From positions 1 through 64,000 of the forward strand of contig CACVBU010000738.1 in the NCBI GenBank assembly GCA_902728285.1: 64,000 bases of DNA, given 5' to 3'. This stretch comes from Clytia hemisphaerica (taxonomy: Eukaryota; Cnidaria; Hydrozoa; Leptothecata; Clytiidae). Of the stretch, positions 11,901 through 22,023 are shown piece after piece. The position numbers were made by a program, and so were the translations under genes. Under the pieces are notes generated by a model that worked only from the letters and a program-made list of their open reading frames with translations, did not search any database and was not told the DNA's origin. Each line of letters begins with the position of its first letter. Within the stretch, counting starts at the first letter, position 1.

Positions 11901-12110
11901 GGCAAGCAAAAACAAAGGAAACGCCAGAGAAAACCAAAACAGATTGCTTCCAACGACATCGAAGCAAATACATTGACTATTGCTACACAAATCAATAAAG
12001 AGCTCACCAAGCCACAAGACGCAAAGGGTAACGATTTGAGCCAAGAACAACCAAAGAATTCAGATCTAGACAATGACAAGATCAAGAGTTACTCCTAGAG
12101 TACAAAAAAG
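8931..12110 (+). CDS. Coiled-coil protein gene with frame breaks (possible pseudogene)
   Basis: Four exons can be traced: 8931-9197 (from ATG, MWWRATSLMTEDLKK), 9582-11172, 11766-12110 and probably a last exon at 12270. Introns 9198-9581 and 11173-11765 are GT-AG and both phase 0. After a non-coiled N-terminus of about 130 residues (including a conserved-looking YKDVSLPEKLYGG segment), nearly all the rest is Lys/Glu/Leu heptad coiled coil, more than 500 residues. The frame breaks near 10309 (one base short in an A-run) and near 10722 (one base extra or two missing). It breaks again near 12085, where a TAG at 12096-12098 precedes the donor at 12111. Coiled-coil character resumes in frame after each break. 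The breaks may be recent inactivation or indel errors. I do not recognise the family. Confidence 0.55.
11319..11562. repeat. Inverted-repeat element in intron 2 of the coiled-coil gene
   Basis: GTGCTTAACTGTAGGGGG at the left is inverted as CCCCCTACACAATTAAGCAC at the right. The interior has complementary C- and G-runs (TGACCCCC) and no ORF. Confidence 0.55.
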
Positions 12111-12269
12111 GTAATTAAGCTAATGATGAATAGATCGAATGGCCCTCTCGGCTCCTAGATATGTTCAACCAATATTGACATCTTAAGCCTCTTAATCATC
12201 TTATTACAAAGAGTGGATTAGTGAATATTTCTTTCAGTCAAACATCATTTTACTATACTGATTTTATAG

Positions 12270-12441
12270 TTCTGCTCAACGAAAAAGTCCATCGACAACG
12301 TCAGACGTCATTTTTGATCAACATGATGGCGGAAGACCGTGGAGCGTGTACGACACCTCACTTGTCACCTTCTGTATTGGAATATGGTTTCTGCTCATCA
12401 AGGTCTGCAGCATTGTCACCAACGATGATTCACTCTGGTAG
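12270..12441 (+). CDS. Candidate last exon of the coiled-coil gene, possibly a tail-anchor
   Basis: An acceptor (TTTTATAG) ends at 12269. In one reading the exon encodes about 56 residues ending in TAG at 12439-12441. These include a hydrophobic stretch SLVTFCIGIWFLLIKVCSIV near the C-terminus, preceded by a polar linker, which is the layout of a tail-anchored coiled-coil protein. In a second reading it continues the coiled coil (LLNEKVHRQRQTSFLI) and stops at 12481. Which reading is native depends on the frame break near 12085. The join is inferred. Confidence 0.35.
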
Positions 12442-12481
12442 TGAAGTCATCTCCAAATCATACGTATACTTTTGTAAATAA

Positions 12482-13247
12482 TTTTCTCATCCTGGATTCT
12501 TTATATTAATTTTTACTACTTTTTTTATATTTAAATTATTTTTTTAAATTAACCTAAAAAAAAAAAATTGCTACTTGCCCATTTTCATTCTCCTGACTTA
12601 AAATCTAAGGTATTACTTTTTACATTTGGCCCACTTGTTCTATAGCCGATGAGCTTTTTTTTTGAAAAAGTGTAAAAAACACGATAAATGTTCAAAAATT
12701 CAAACACTCAAAAAATAAACTTTTGTATAGTGAAACTGATAAATTATCTGGTAAATTTGTTGTGTCAAACTACTCTACCAGACAAACAGAGACCATGTAT
12801 TTGTCTTTCATAAGTTGTTGTCATTACAAACAAACCAAAAAAGATCTCTACTGTAAATTTAACCGGAAAAAATAATAAAATAGTTTAAAAAACAACAACT
12901 GTACGGATAGATCTTAATCTGAGTAGGTCAAATTAGTACGAATTCGAAAATGTACAACATTTTGAGATATCAGATTAGCAAACATGGGAAAGAAGTTCAA
13001 AACCTTTTAGACAAATACATGGGTCTTTCCAATAAAGTATAAGCCCGAAGGGTTAGAAGCGAATCTTTAACCTTTCTCAGGCAAGAAAAAGTGAAGCCTT
13101 AAAATATGCGCTGTATTTTTGACGGCGGATTGGATTTAGCAATTCCTTTGTTTTCGAGTAATATTTTTTTCGAAATTTAGTGGTAAATTTTACTTCCAAT
13201 CTGGCATTTGTGCAAAAACCAGGCGGGCCGCTCTAGGCCGCGCAACG
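12482..13247. other. Intergenic, nothing recognised
   Basis: AT-rich with A- and T-runs just downstream of the coiled-coil gene, where a 3' end would be expected. A short GC-rich patch (GGGCCGCTCTAGGCCGCG) lies near 13225-13243. Confidence 0.35.
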
Positions 13248-13820
13248 TTGGTAGGATTTATTGGCTTCAAATCTTACCAAGGAGATTCGCTCCACCATGT
13301 AGCTTTTGAACGTGTTCTTGACCCTGAAGGAGCATACAGTTCAAAACTTGAAGGTTTATCTTTGGTAGTAATAGACGAGAAAAAAAAAGTAAAAGCGTGG
13401 AGACCAACTATTTTATGGAAAGAAACGGAGTAAATTGAATATAAACAGTTTATTGAATCTTGTGACATTGATAAACAATCAAAATTCTGGAATTATATTG
13501 AAGATCGGATAGAATTTTTCGATAACAGTATTAACATAATCGACAAACTATTGATTGGAACAAACATAAATCGTTTTCTGTACATCGAGAGTACAATAGT
13601 TGATCCAGAATGGAATGGGCGTGGTTTCTTTGAATTGCTTCTCAAGAAGTCTGCGTACGAGGTTGGTCATAGTGAAATGGCAATTTTGGAAGGTATGATA
13701 CCCAAGAAATATTGGGAAGAAGTTTGGACAGGTATAAAAATTATTGTGTGATGACATTGTTCAACGAGGAGATTACTTATGAGCATGGTATAAACTACCA
13801 AATTATACTGAGAAGTGAAT
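13248..13820 (+). pseudogene. GNAT-family acetyltransferase pseudogene
   Basis: The frame encodes a GNAT-like N-terminal part (SLVVIDEKKKVKAWRPTIL, a beta-strand pair) and then hits TAA at 13431-13433. The same frame resumes directly and encodes the core FLYIESTIVDPEWNGRGF plus helix, closely resembling the FIYFESTIVHPDYRRMGIS segment of the gene at the window start. It stops again at 13751, while a plausible C-terminal strand (EHGINYQIILRSE) continues in another frame to about 13820. Two lesions, no clear start and no introns across the conserved part suggest a decayed local duplicate. Its 3' end abuts a MITE at 13834. Confidence 0.6.
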
Positions 13821-13833
13821 TATTCAAATCGTA

Positions 13834-14021
13834 CCGTAACTCGGTCTAACGTCGATATCCCTAATCTAATCCCGACACCCCTTTTATCAGCTGAAATTGA
13901 TAGAAAGGTCAAAACAGTTTTTCTTTGTTTAGTGGTCACAGTTTTTCAATCTTTCATATTATTCCTGTCTAGAAGGGTGTCGGAATTAGACGAGGGATGT
14001 CGATATTAGACCAACTTACGG
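13834..14021. mobile_element. TA-flanked MITE, CCGTAA family, copy 1
   Basis: TA at 13832-13833 is followed by CCGTAACTCGGTCTAACGTC. The inverse ends CCAACTTACGG before TA at 14022-14023. The arms are about 50 bp. The same termini occur at 49764-49989, which makes this a repeat family with a TA target, as in Tc1/mariner-type elements (inferred). Confidence 0.65.
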
Positions 14022-14023
14022 TA

Positions 14024-15701
14024 CATTACTGTAATACTGATTTTTAAAGGTATATAATTTTCAAACTGGTTTGGGTTCTACGTCAATGTATGGAGCACTC
14101 CGTCACCAAGTTTACTGATATAATTGATTATTGATAAGGTATATCACCGTACATTTTTTATTTACCTATGTACTACTTTATTGTTACCAGTGGATACCCC
14201 TTAAAACCCAACAAAGTTAGATTTTGGGCTCTCTCAGCCACCAAACCTAATGTATAGTATAATTCACTTTTTTACAACGTCTTATAAATGTACTTTTATT
14301 CATAAAATTCAAAGTTATTCAAAATTTTATCAAAAATCCGGCTTCAAAAATCAAGTTTTTCGGACCAAGAGATTACACAATTGAATCTAAGGTCATAAAA
14401 CCTATACTTTTTAGGTACCTACACAATGATCATAATTCAAAACTGGCATATTTATGACAATCGGGTTGCTTTCAAAGCAATGTTAGAAGAACGTGTCACC
14501 AGAGCTAGAACAGCTATTACACCTTAAAACCTACAAATATTGAACCCTCACAACTCACTGAAACTGTGAAATTGCAATTCATTGATCAAATACTTGCTAG
14601 TATAGGAATCATTTCCCAAAACAATATTTGTATTTTTCAGAATTTCATGCCCATAATGCAATTGCGCCTGTCTTTGTAAAAAAACTTTTATTCACTTCAT
14701 TTTTGACATTCTTACAATGTTTTTCTAAATCCCCATCAAATTTGTGACATTTTGGTATGCAATATGTTTTGAGAAAGTCGATTTTCAGATTTTATTGGCT
14801 ACTACCATAATGAGCTTCAATATAGAACTTTGAGGGCCTTACGATTTCTTTGGGGTGTAACCATGGAGAAAAAAATAATTTTTTCTACCTACCATAAGTA
14901 ATGCATGATGGTTTCTGTACAGTATGTGGCCCCCAAAACGGCGATCAAATTTGAAATTTCTCTCAAATCTAGGGGAAAAGAGATTTTACAAAAATTTTTG
15001 CTGCATGAAAACCTTTAAAGGGGACGTCTGGTCTGATTTAAGGTATTGTTTTTTTAGAATTTTTGGAAAAATTATTCCAGGGAGATTAAAATGAGCTATC
15101 TCACTTCAAGAGATTTTTTTTCAATCACTTTCTATGACCATTTAAAAAATCCCCCTTTTTCAAAATTTATGACGTAGCTTATGTTATATGTTTTCTATGT
15201 TCTTTCAAGTAAACAAGATTAACTCCTCTTTCTGTGCAGCTGGCATTTTTATAAGAAAATTTGAAGTAAGTCAGAGATGTGCAAGAGCATTTAAAGTCGT
15301 TTAAAACATCTTTTTCCCAACATTTTGTCAATGAAAGCTTACTACAACATCTTCATAGAAAACTGAAATATTTATATAGTTGTGGACTGGAAAAATCATC
15401 GAAATTAGGAGTTTGAATTAAAATGTTCTTATCAAAAGTTGTTTAAATACAGTACTTTAGACTACAGACAAGATTTCTGTTCTTATAAATTACGAACAAA
15501 GGTTACGTCAAAAATCAGGTAAAAGAGAGGAAATTGTAAAACACTAAAATCTGAATATGTCAGTCAAAACTAAAGATTTTATATCGCTTAAAATCAGACG
15601 AATTCATTATGCCGAGCGGACGCAGTCTAGAGTGAGTGTTCACTTAGGCTTGCGGAACGCCGGCTAAGCCCTTCTTTCACTTTCGCTGCTCAAAGAACAA
15701 G
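14024..15701. other. Intergenic, nothing firmly recognised
   Basis: AT-rich. TCTGATTTAAGG near 15031 and its inverse near 15590 hint at an element enclosing this tract. The 100 bp before 15702 are less AT-rich and may be the 5' UTR or promoter of the following ORF. Confidence 0.35.
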
Positions 15702-16214
15702 ATGGCGGATAAATCCGCTGCACCGAAAGTGAATAGTGATGCAACTGAATCGAGTAAAATCAAGGGCATCGTAGCAGAAACCGATCCCAAAGTTGGAGAG
15801 GAAGGAAGAAGAACTTACCGTAAACACAAAAAGAGACAAAGATCTCCTTCCAGTTCATCTTCAGAGAGTTCCTCGTCAGATACAAACAGCACAAGTTCGT
15901 CATCATCAGAAGAAAGAAGACGTCGAAAAAGGAAGAAAAAATCCAAGAACAAACGTAGAAGGAGAAGTAAATCCCCTACAAAGTCACCAGAACGTGAACA
16001 ACCTCTCTTATTTCAAATGAAAGAGGATGGTAGTGACTGGATGCTAGAACAAAGACTAGCCCAATATTTGAACGGTCACATCACAAAGTATATATCAGAT
16101 AAAGATATCTCTTCAATGGTGCTGGAAGAAATACCAGTTCCCTCTAATGTGTCGAATACATTAAAAATGGACACTTTAACTGACACCCTGCTGAAAGAGA
16201 GAAAGTGTGAATAA
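15702..16214 (+). CDS. Arg/Ser-rich ORF truncated by BEL LTR
   Basis: ATG at 15702 sits in a favourable context (AAGATGG). Residues about 30-100 are Ser-rich then Arg/Lys-rich (RRRRKRKKKSKNKRRRR), resembling a nuclear RS-like tail. The following 60 residues are more ordered (DWMLEQRLAQYLNGHI, then DKDISSMVLEEIPVPSN). The last native codon is at about 16205; the final Cys-Glu and the stop come from the 5' LTR of the BEL element, so the protein is cut. The ordered part recalls gag-like ORFs of DIRS-type elements, but that is a weak impression. A cellular gene is also possible. No continuation was recognised beyond the 3' LTR. Confidence 0.45.
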   Translation: MADKSAAPKVNSDATESSKIKGIVAETDPKVGEEGRRTYRKHKKRQRSPSSSSSESSSSDTNSTSSSSSEERRRRKRKKKSKNKRRRRSKSPTKSPEREQPLLFQMKEDGSDWMLEQRLAQYLNGHITKYISDKDISSMVLEEIPVPSNVSNTLKMDTLTDTLLKERKCE

Positions 16215-16363
16215 TTGATGAAGTCACGTGACAATTAGTATATAAAGCATGTTTTTTGTTGTGAAGTTAGCGTTTTTATTTAGTTGAAATTTGAAGTTAT
16301 ATAAGAAACATCTTGTGAAATTTAATAGAAAAATACAGTCCTCTTTATTTGCTTGGAATCACA
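16206..16363 (+). repeat. 5' LTR of the BEL/Pao element
   Basis: It begins TGTGAATAATTGATG and ends TTGGAATCACA, with terminal TGTGA/TCACA inversion. A TATATAAA box lies near 16240. It differs from the 3' LTR by one T in a T-run and three substitutions near its end. Confidence 0.9.
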
Positions 16364-16561
16364 TGGTCCTGACCGACCCGGATATTGGAATTGATTTGTT
16401 GTTGTTATGAGATTTGATTTATTGGAATTGATTTGATTTTTGATACGCGGTTCGGATATTGAAATTTTGATTTGATTTTGGATTTGTTACCGATCGCAGA
16501 TATTTGAGATTTGATGTGATTGATTTTGATTACACGTGATTATTGATTTGATTTTGAAAAT

Positions 16562-17022
16562 ATGGCTGACCTTGCCAAATTGAAGAAAAAGCAAACGCTT
16601 ACCGACTGAACGCTAGTAAATTGTTTGCCAAGTTCGACAACCCGAATTTTGATACGCTCACCGAAACACAACGATACGATGTAATGGATGAACTGAATAG
16701 CAATATCATCACGATACAAAGTAAGCACGACACGATTAAAAAACTTGACGAGAAAATTTTGGAACTCCTGTCTGACGACGAGGAAATGGCTGATGAACTG
16801 AATGCCAACACTGAATTTGAACTGAAAGTACAGAAGTACGTTTCAAAACTTAAACGATTAGAACGAAAACTTGAAGCACCTTACGCTAACGTAAACGTCA
16901 CGTCACGCCGATCGCTACGGGTACAATCGCTGCCACAGTACAACAACCGATCATCGAAAGAAAGAACGACGGTGTCCGCTTGCCGAAAATCGAAATCCCG
17001 AAATTCAAAGGAGACCCGTTAG
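16562..17022 (+). pseudogene. BEL gag N-terminal part, frame-broken
   Basis: An ATG at 16562 opens a gag-like frame that stops at about 16609, while the alpha-helical gag sequence continues in the next frame from before 16621 (KLFAKFDNPNFD) to about 16905. A 5-bp tandem duplication of GTCAC near 16905 shifts the frame again, and gag then continues in the frame of the main ORF. The structural protein is thus interrupted twice in its first third. Confidence 0.7.
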
Positions 17023-19940
17023 AATGGAATTCGTTTAGAGACACGTTTACTGCGACCATCCACGAAAATTCGAAACTGTCTGACATTGAAAAATTCACGT
17101 ATTTGCAAAGTTACGTTCGAGATGAAGCTCAGCAAGCAATTCAAGGACTTCCACTTAGTGGAGAAAATTATGATAAAGCCTGGCAACTCCTAACTGAACG
17201 TTATGGAAATTCGCAACTCATCCGTTCGAGTCTTATGAATAAACTGATTAAATTAGAAAAGCCAAGTAACGGCTCAGCTAAAGAACTTCGAAAATTGTAT
17301 GACACAGTCGAAAGCAACGTCCGTGCTTTAAAATCAACCGGAATTGAGAAAGAAACTTTGGGTCCGATGTTGATACCTATTGTTTTAGAGAAATTACCAA
17401 ATGTCGTTCGTTTACATCTCAGTAGAACTCTTGGAAGTAACACTTGGGACATAACTGAATTTTTGAAAGCTATTAATGAGGAAATTCTAGCAAGAGAAAA
17501 CTTTGATTATTTGAAAGGTCCCGAAGCAGAAAATTCGAATTCGAAAAAACGCTCCTCAATGAACTTTGGAGGTGCACAACAAAGAAAAAAGTTTTGCAGA
17601 TTTTGCCAAAGCACAGATCATTACAGTGATCAATGTACTATTGTTACGACAAATAGTGCTCGCAGAGAAATTTTGAAGAAAAACCATTGTTGTTTTAATT
17701 GTTTGAAACCGGGACACTCGAAAAAGGAGTGTAAAACTACGATCAAATGCTACAAATGTGGGACCTCGGGGAATCACCCTACCGCTTTATGTCAACAAAC
17801 AAACACAAAAGGAGAAAAAACTGATGAGAAAAGTGAGGAGAAAAATGATGAAACACTCTCCCTCACAGAATTACAAACTGCTGTTATTATTGAGAAAAGT
17901 CAAAATTTAGTTGATGATTCAGGAACTGTTTTATTGCAAACCGCCAACGGAATTGCAGAAAGTGATAATAAAGCTCGTGGAGTTCGTGTACTGTTTGACT
18001 CCGGTGCTCAGCAAACCTACATTACTGAGAAAGTTGTTAAAGATTTGAATTTATCGCCCATTCGCAAAGTAAACATGTGTGTAAAAACTTTTGGTTCGTC
18101 GAAAGAGAAAATTTCCTCCGTGAAAGAGTATGAATTGAGTTTGAAAGGAGATTCCACCGTCAAAATCAAAGCTTTTGCTGTACCAACAATCTGTGCCCCC
18201 GTCAGCGGACAAGATATAGGAACTGTTTTAGAGGAATTTCCGCATTTGAAGCAATATACCCTTGCTGAGAATGACAAAACTGTGGAGAAATCTATTGACG
18301 TATTGATAGGAGGAGATTATTATTGGGAGCTTATGACAGGTGATGTTAAGAAAGATAAAAGTGGATTGACTTTATTGAAATCGTTATTTGGGTACGTTTT
18401 GAGTGGCCCAATGAAATTTCCAGAAAGTAGTACCAATGTTGTGTCAACCCACGTTATGAAAATTGTCTGTGAAACTCGTGAGGATAAACTCCTGTCAGAG
18501 GAAGTGAAAAACTTTTGGGACTTAGAAACTATCGGTATCAAGGAGAATGAACGCTCCGTTTATGACAAGTTTAACGACGAGATCGATTTTGCTGAAGGAA
18601 GGTTTGTTGTAAAACTTCCGTTCAAAGATTCGCAATCTTCGCTACCCGACCATTATTTACTGAGCAAGAAACGCTTAGACTCGTTACACAATCGTATTGG
18701 AAAGAATCCAGAACTTTTTGAACAGTATAGTGCTGTTTTTGATGATCAATTGAGTAAAGGGGTGATCGAGCCCGTACCTGAAGATGACCCAGGCGAGCCC
18801 GGCATGGTGACGTATCTACCACATCGAGAAGTGGTGAGACCTGACAAAATTACAACCAAAGTCAGGGTCGTGTTTGATGCAAGTGCTAAGTATCGTGACG
18901 GCGTCAGTCTTAATGATGTTTTGTACAAGGGTCCGTGCTTAAACCCTTTGTTATTTGACTCGTTATTAAATTTTCGTTCACATCCCATTGCTATGTGTGC
19001 TGATATTGAAAAAGCATACACCCAGATTGAAATTGATCCTGCACATCGTGATTTTATGAGATTTTTATGGTACAAAAATCCTTATGCTAAATTTCCAGAA
19101 ATTCAAACATTTCGTTTTACTCGTATTATCTGGGGTGTTACAAGTTCGCAATTTTTGCTAAATGGGTGTGTGAGAAAAGTTGCCAAGAAATATGAGCAAC
19201 TTGATCCTGAGTTCAGTAGAAAGGTCCGTGATCATTTCTACGTTGATGATTTAAACACCGGAACTAGTAGTGTTGAAAATGGTCTCGATTTGTACAAGAA
19301 ATTCAAATTGAGATTTATGGAAGCGAGCTTTCCTCTGAGAAAGTGGCGCACGAACAGTCAAGAACTAAGAGAAAATATAAATGAGAAAGAAGAAAAAGAA
19401 ATAAATAAGAAAAATGAAATAAATAAGAAAGAAAAAGTAGAATACAAAAACGAAGATTTACAAAATAGTAAAGTTCTTGGTATTGTCTGGAATGAGCTTG
19501 ACGACAAATTGATTTTGTCCGTCAAAGGACTATTCGAGAACGTCAAAGAAGAAATGCCAACAAAGAGAGAAATTTTGAAAATTATTGCTGGAATCTACGA
19601 TCCAATTGGTTTCGTTCAGCCATTGACTATTGGCTTGAAATTGCTTTTTCGTGAAATTTGTTTATTGAATGTTGGCTGGGATGAAACACTCCCAAACGAA
19701 ATTTGTACAAAGTGGTTGAAAGTTGTTCAAAGTTTTATGAATGTTCCAGCTATTGTTGTGAATAGATATTATTTTACTGGTTGCTCGATTAATGACCCGA
19801 TTGAGAAAATTTATTTACACGGTTTCTCCGATGCTGCTGATTTAGCTTATGGCTGTTGTGTATATATTAAAGGAGTTACCAAATGTGAGAATGTTATTAT
19901 TAATTTTGTTACGTCGAAATCGCGTGTGTCGTTCCATTGA
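16980..19940 (+). CDS. BEL gag-protease-reverse transcriptase-RNase H ORF (truncated)
   Basis: In 986 residues the order is the gag domain (about 1-195), three zinc knuckles at about 206-272 (patterns CxxCxxxxHxxxxC, CxxCxxxGHxxxxC and a variant), and an aspartic protease signature LFDSGAQQ near 337. RT follows with DIEKAYTQIEI near 673 and YVDD near 753, then the start of RNase H (HGFSDAADLAYG near 947). It ends prematurely because an extra GT dinucleotide near 19930 shifts the frame, with TGA at 19938-19940. The rest of pol continues at once in another frame. The polyprotein acts in virus-like particles and reverse transcription. Confidence 0.85.
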   Translation: MPKIEIPKFKGDPLEWNSFRDTFTATIHENSKLSDIEKFTYLQSYVRDEAQQAIQGLPLSGENYDKAWQLLTERYGNSQLIRSSLMNKLIKLEKPSNGSAKELRKLYDTVESNVRALKSTGIEKETLGPMLIPIVLEKLPNVVRLHLSRTLGSNTWDITEFLKAINEEILARENFDYLKGPEAENSNSKKRSSMNFGGAQQRKKFCRFCQSTDHYSDQCTIVTTNSARREILKKNHCCFNCLKPGHSKKECKTTIKCYKCGTSGNHPTALCQQTNTKGEKTDEKSEEKNDETLSLTELQTAVIIEKSQNLVDDSGTVLLQTANGIAESDNKARGVRVLFDSGAQQTYITEKVVKDLNLSPIRKVNMCVKTFGSSKEKISSVKEYELSLKGDSTVKIKAFAVPTICAPVSGQDIGTVLEEFPHLKQYTLAENDKTVEKSIDVLIGGDYYWELMTGDVKKDKSGLTLLKSLFGYVLSGPMKFPESSTNVVSTHVMKIVCETREDKLLSEEVKNFWDLETIGIKENERSVYDKFNDEIDFAEGRFVVKLPFKDSQSSLPDHYLLSKKRLDSLHNRIGKNPELFEQYSAVFDDQLSKGVIEPVPEDDPGEPGMVTYLPHREVVRPDKITTKVRVVFDASAKYRDGVSLNDVLYKGPCLNPLLFDSLLNFRSHPIAMCADIEKAYTQIEIDPAHRDFMRFLWYKNPYAKFPEIQTFRFTRIIWGVTSSQFLLNGCVRKVAKKYEQLDPEFSRKVRDHFYVDDLNTGTSSVENGLDLYKKFKLRFMEASFPLRKWRTNSQELRENINEKEEKEINKKNEINKKEKVEYKNEDLQNSKVLGIVWNELDDKLILSVKGLFENVKEEMPTKREILKIIAGIYDPIGFVQPLTIGLKLLFREICLLNVGWDETLPNEICTKWLKVVQSFMNVPAIVVNRYYFTGCSINDPIEKIYLHGFSDAADLAYGCCVYIKGVTKCENVIINFVTSKSRVSFH

Positions 19941-21877
19941 AAAAGCAAGAGTTTACGATTCCACGAAAAGAGTTACTTGGAAATTTTATTTTATCAACTT
20001 TAATTGAAAATGTTTATTCGTCGTTATCGAGAGAAATGTTTATTGATGGCTATTTTTGTTGGAGTGATTCAATGATCACACTTAGTTGGATCAAAGCTAT
20101 TCACAAAGAGTTTAAAACTTTTGTTGAAAATCGAGTTAACAAAATTCGTAAATTTGTTTCGCCATCTTTGTGGAATTACTGCAGTACGGACGACAATCCT
20201 GCTGATTTGACGACACGCAAAGAGAATTCCGTTCACGACGATTTGTGGTGGCAAGGGCCATCTTTCCTGTTGGAGAACATTGAGAAAACTTTACACGAAA
20301 AGAATCTTCCTTCCCTGGGAGAGGATTCCCTGATTGAGTTTGAGAGAGAGGAGAAGAAATCTGTTCTCATTAATATTAATGAGGTACACCATTCAATTGG
20401 AAAAGTTATTGTTATTGAGAAGTTCTCGTGTTTACAAAAGCTGTACAGAATAACAGCTTATGTTTTGAGATTTTTGAGAAATATTCGAGTACCTAAAGAA
20501 GAAAGAGTTATGACGTCAAAACTGAATGTTGACGAGATACGAGAGGCGGAGTTTCGATGGATCAAAGAAAACCAGACAATAATTGATCAAGAAGACCGAC
20601 AACAGTTAGAAAAATGCTTGAACGTTACCCTCGATACAAAAGGTCTATTACGTACAAATGACCGTATTAAAAACGCAGATATTCCATACGAAACCAGATC
20701 TCCTATTGTTATAAACAGAGAACACAAACTCGCTGAATTGATTACAATTGATTGTCATAGACTAGTACAACACCTCGGTGCTCGACAAACACTTGCTGAA
20801 ATTAGAAATCGTTTTTGGATTACGCGCGGTCGTAGCTTCGTAAGAGGCGTTCTCGCAAAATATCCGTGCCCTTGTAAAAAGTTCAACCCTAGACATTATC
20901 GTTATCCAGAAGAAGCTGACCTTCCAAAACTTCGTTTGAGAGACGATGTACCCTTCAGTGGTACTGGTGTTGATTATTTCGGTCCTATCCTTTGTAAGAA
21001 CGTTTACATTGAAGACGAATTAGAAGATGAACTCTACAAATCCTACACTGCACTATACACCTGCGCTACTACTAGAGGTGTGGTGCTTGATCTTGTCCAA
21101 GATGCAACAGCTACAGCATTCGTTTCTAGCTTTATTCGTTTTATTGCTAGACGAGGATGCCCTCAGAAAGTCTTGAGTGATAACGGGACTATGTTCATTG
21201 CTCAAGAAGTGCAATCCTTCGCCACTTCACGTAATATTGATTGGAGTTTCAACATTGCCGAGGCTCCGTGGCATGGAGGAATGTTTGAAAGACTTGTACA
21301 AACTGTTAAACGTTGTCTAAAGAAAACTATTGGCAACGCCTGCCTTAGTTTTACTGAATTTCAAACTGTCCTTGCAGAAACTGAAAACATTGTAAATTCG
21401 CGTCCTTTGAATGAACTTGACGATGATGATTTAGAGGAACCATTGACGCCTAATCATTTATTATTTGGTCGAAAGTTGAGTCTACGAAATACAAACGAAA
21501 ACGTAGTAAATTTGAATGACGAAATTGAACTGTCGAAACGTCACAAGTATCTTCAAACTGTGATTGATCATTTCTGGAATCGTTGGCGAAAGGAATATTT
21601 GAACACCTTACGTCAATACACCATACAAAATCGACCTAGAGGACAGTTAATTCGCGTTAATGACGTAGTTTTAATTTACGACGACAAACAACCACGACAC
21701 AAATGGCGACTCGGTCGCGTAAGAGAACTGATTGGTACTCGTGGTGCTAAGATATTTGTTGGAAAGACTAGAACTTTGATTACTCGCCCCGTGAATAAAC
21801 TTTATCCCGTAGAAACTTTCAAGAAAGAAACGGTTACGAAACGCCGTACCACTGGCCGGGGGAGTGTGAATAATTGA
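19937..21877 (+). CDS. BEL RNase H C-terminus and integrase ORF
   Basis: It overlaps the preceding ORF by four bases in a different frame. It starts with the remainder of RNase H (RKELLGNFILS; WSDSMITLSWI near 45). A His/Cys zinc-binding integrase region follows (HRLVQHLGARQTLAEIRNRF near 275, CPCKKF near 315), then catalytic Asp in VDYFGPI near 344, Asp in LSDNGTMF near 412 and Glu in MFERLVQ near 449. This is the D,D-35-E spacing. The C-terminal KWRLGRV motif typical of BEL integrase tails is near 588. It ends ten bases into the 3' LTR. No independent start codon is expected. Confidence 0.85.
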   Translation: MKKQEFTIPRKELLGNFILSTLIENVYSSLSREMFIDGYFCWSDSMITLSWIKAIHKEFKTFVENRVNKIRKFVSPSLWNYCSTDDNPADLTTRKENSVHDDLWWQGPSFLLENIEKTLHEKNLPSLGEDSLIEFEREEKKSVLININEVHHSIGKVIVIEKFSCLQKLYRITAYVLRFLRNIRVPKEERVMTSKLNVDEIREAEFRWIKENQTIIDQEDRQQLEKCLNVTLDTKGLLRTNDRIKNADIPYETRSPIVINREHKLAELITIDCHRLVQHLGARQTLAEIRNRFWITRGRSFVRGVLAKYPCPCKKFNPRHYRYPEEADLPKLRLRDDVPFSGTGVDYFGPILCKNVYIEDELEDELYKSYTALYTCATTRGVVLDLVQDATATAFVSSFIRFIARRGCPQKVLSDNGTMFIAQEVQSFATSRNIDWSFNIAEAPWHGGMFERLVQTVKRCLKKTIGNACLSFTEFQTVLAETENIVNSRPLNELDDDDLEEPLTPNHLLFGRKLSLRNTNENVVNLNDEIELSKRHKYLQTVIDHFWNRWRKEYLNTLRQYTIQNRPRGQLIRVNDVVLIYDDKQPRHKWRLGRVRELIGTRGAKIFVGKTRTLITRPVNKLYPVETFKKETVTKRRTTGRGSVNN

Positions 21878-22023
21878 TGAAGTCACGTGACAATTAGTAT
21901 ATAAAGCATGTTTTTTTGTTGTGAAGTTAGCGTTTTTATTTAGTTGAAATTTGAAGTTATATAAGAAACATCTTGTGAAATTTAATAGAAAAATACAGTC
22001 CTCTTATATTGCTTGGAATCACA
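21865..22023 (+). repeat. 3' LTR of the BEL/Pao element
   Basis: Near-identical to 16206-16363. It is preceded by the purine-rich tract GGCCGGGGGAG. Confidence 0.9.

Larger units (their letters stand above)
16206..22023 (+). mobile_element. BEL/Pao LTR retrotransposon
   Basis: Two LTRs of 158 and 159 bp (16206-16363 and 21865-22023) begin TGTGA and end TCACA. Just inside the 5' LTR, TGGTCCTGACCGACCCGG starts with the TGG expected of a tRNA primer-binding site. A purine tract (GGGGGAG) precedes the 3' LTR. Gene order is gag with zinc knuckles, aspartic protease, RT with YVDD, RNase H and integrase, which is the BEL/Pao order and box type. No env frame was found. The LTRs differ at only a few positions, so insertion looks fairly recent, yet the coding region has several frame breaks. 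The 5-bp flanks (GAAAG left, GGCTT right) do not match. Confidence 0.9.
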
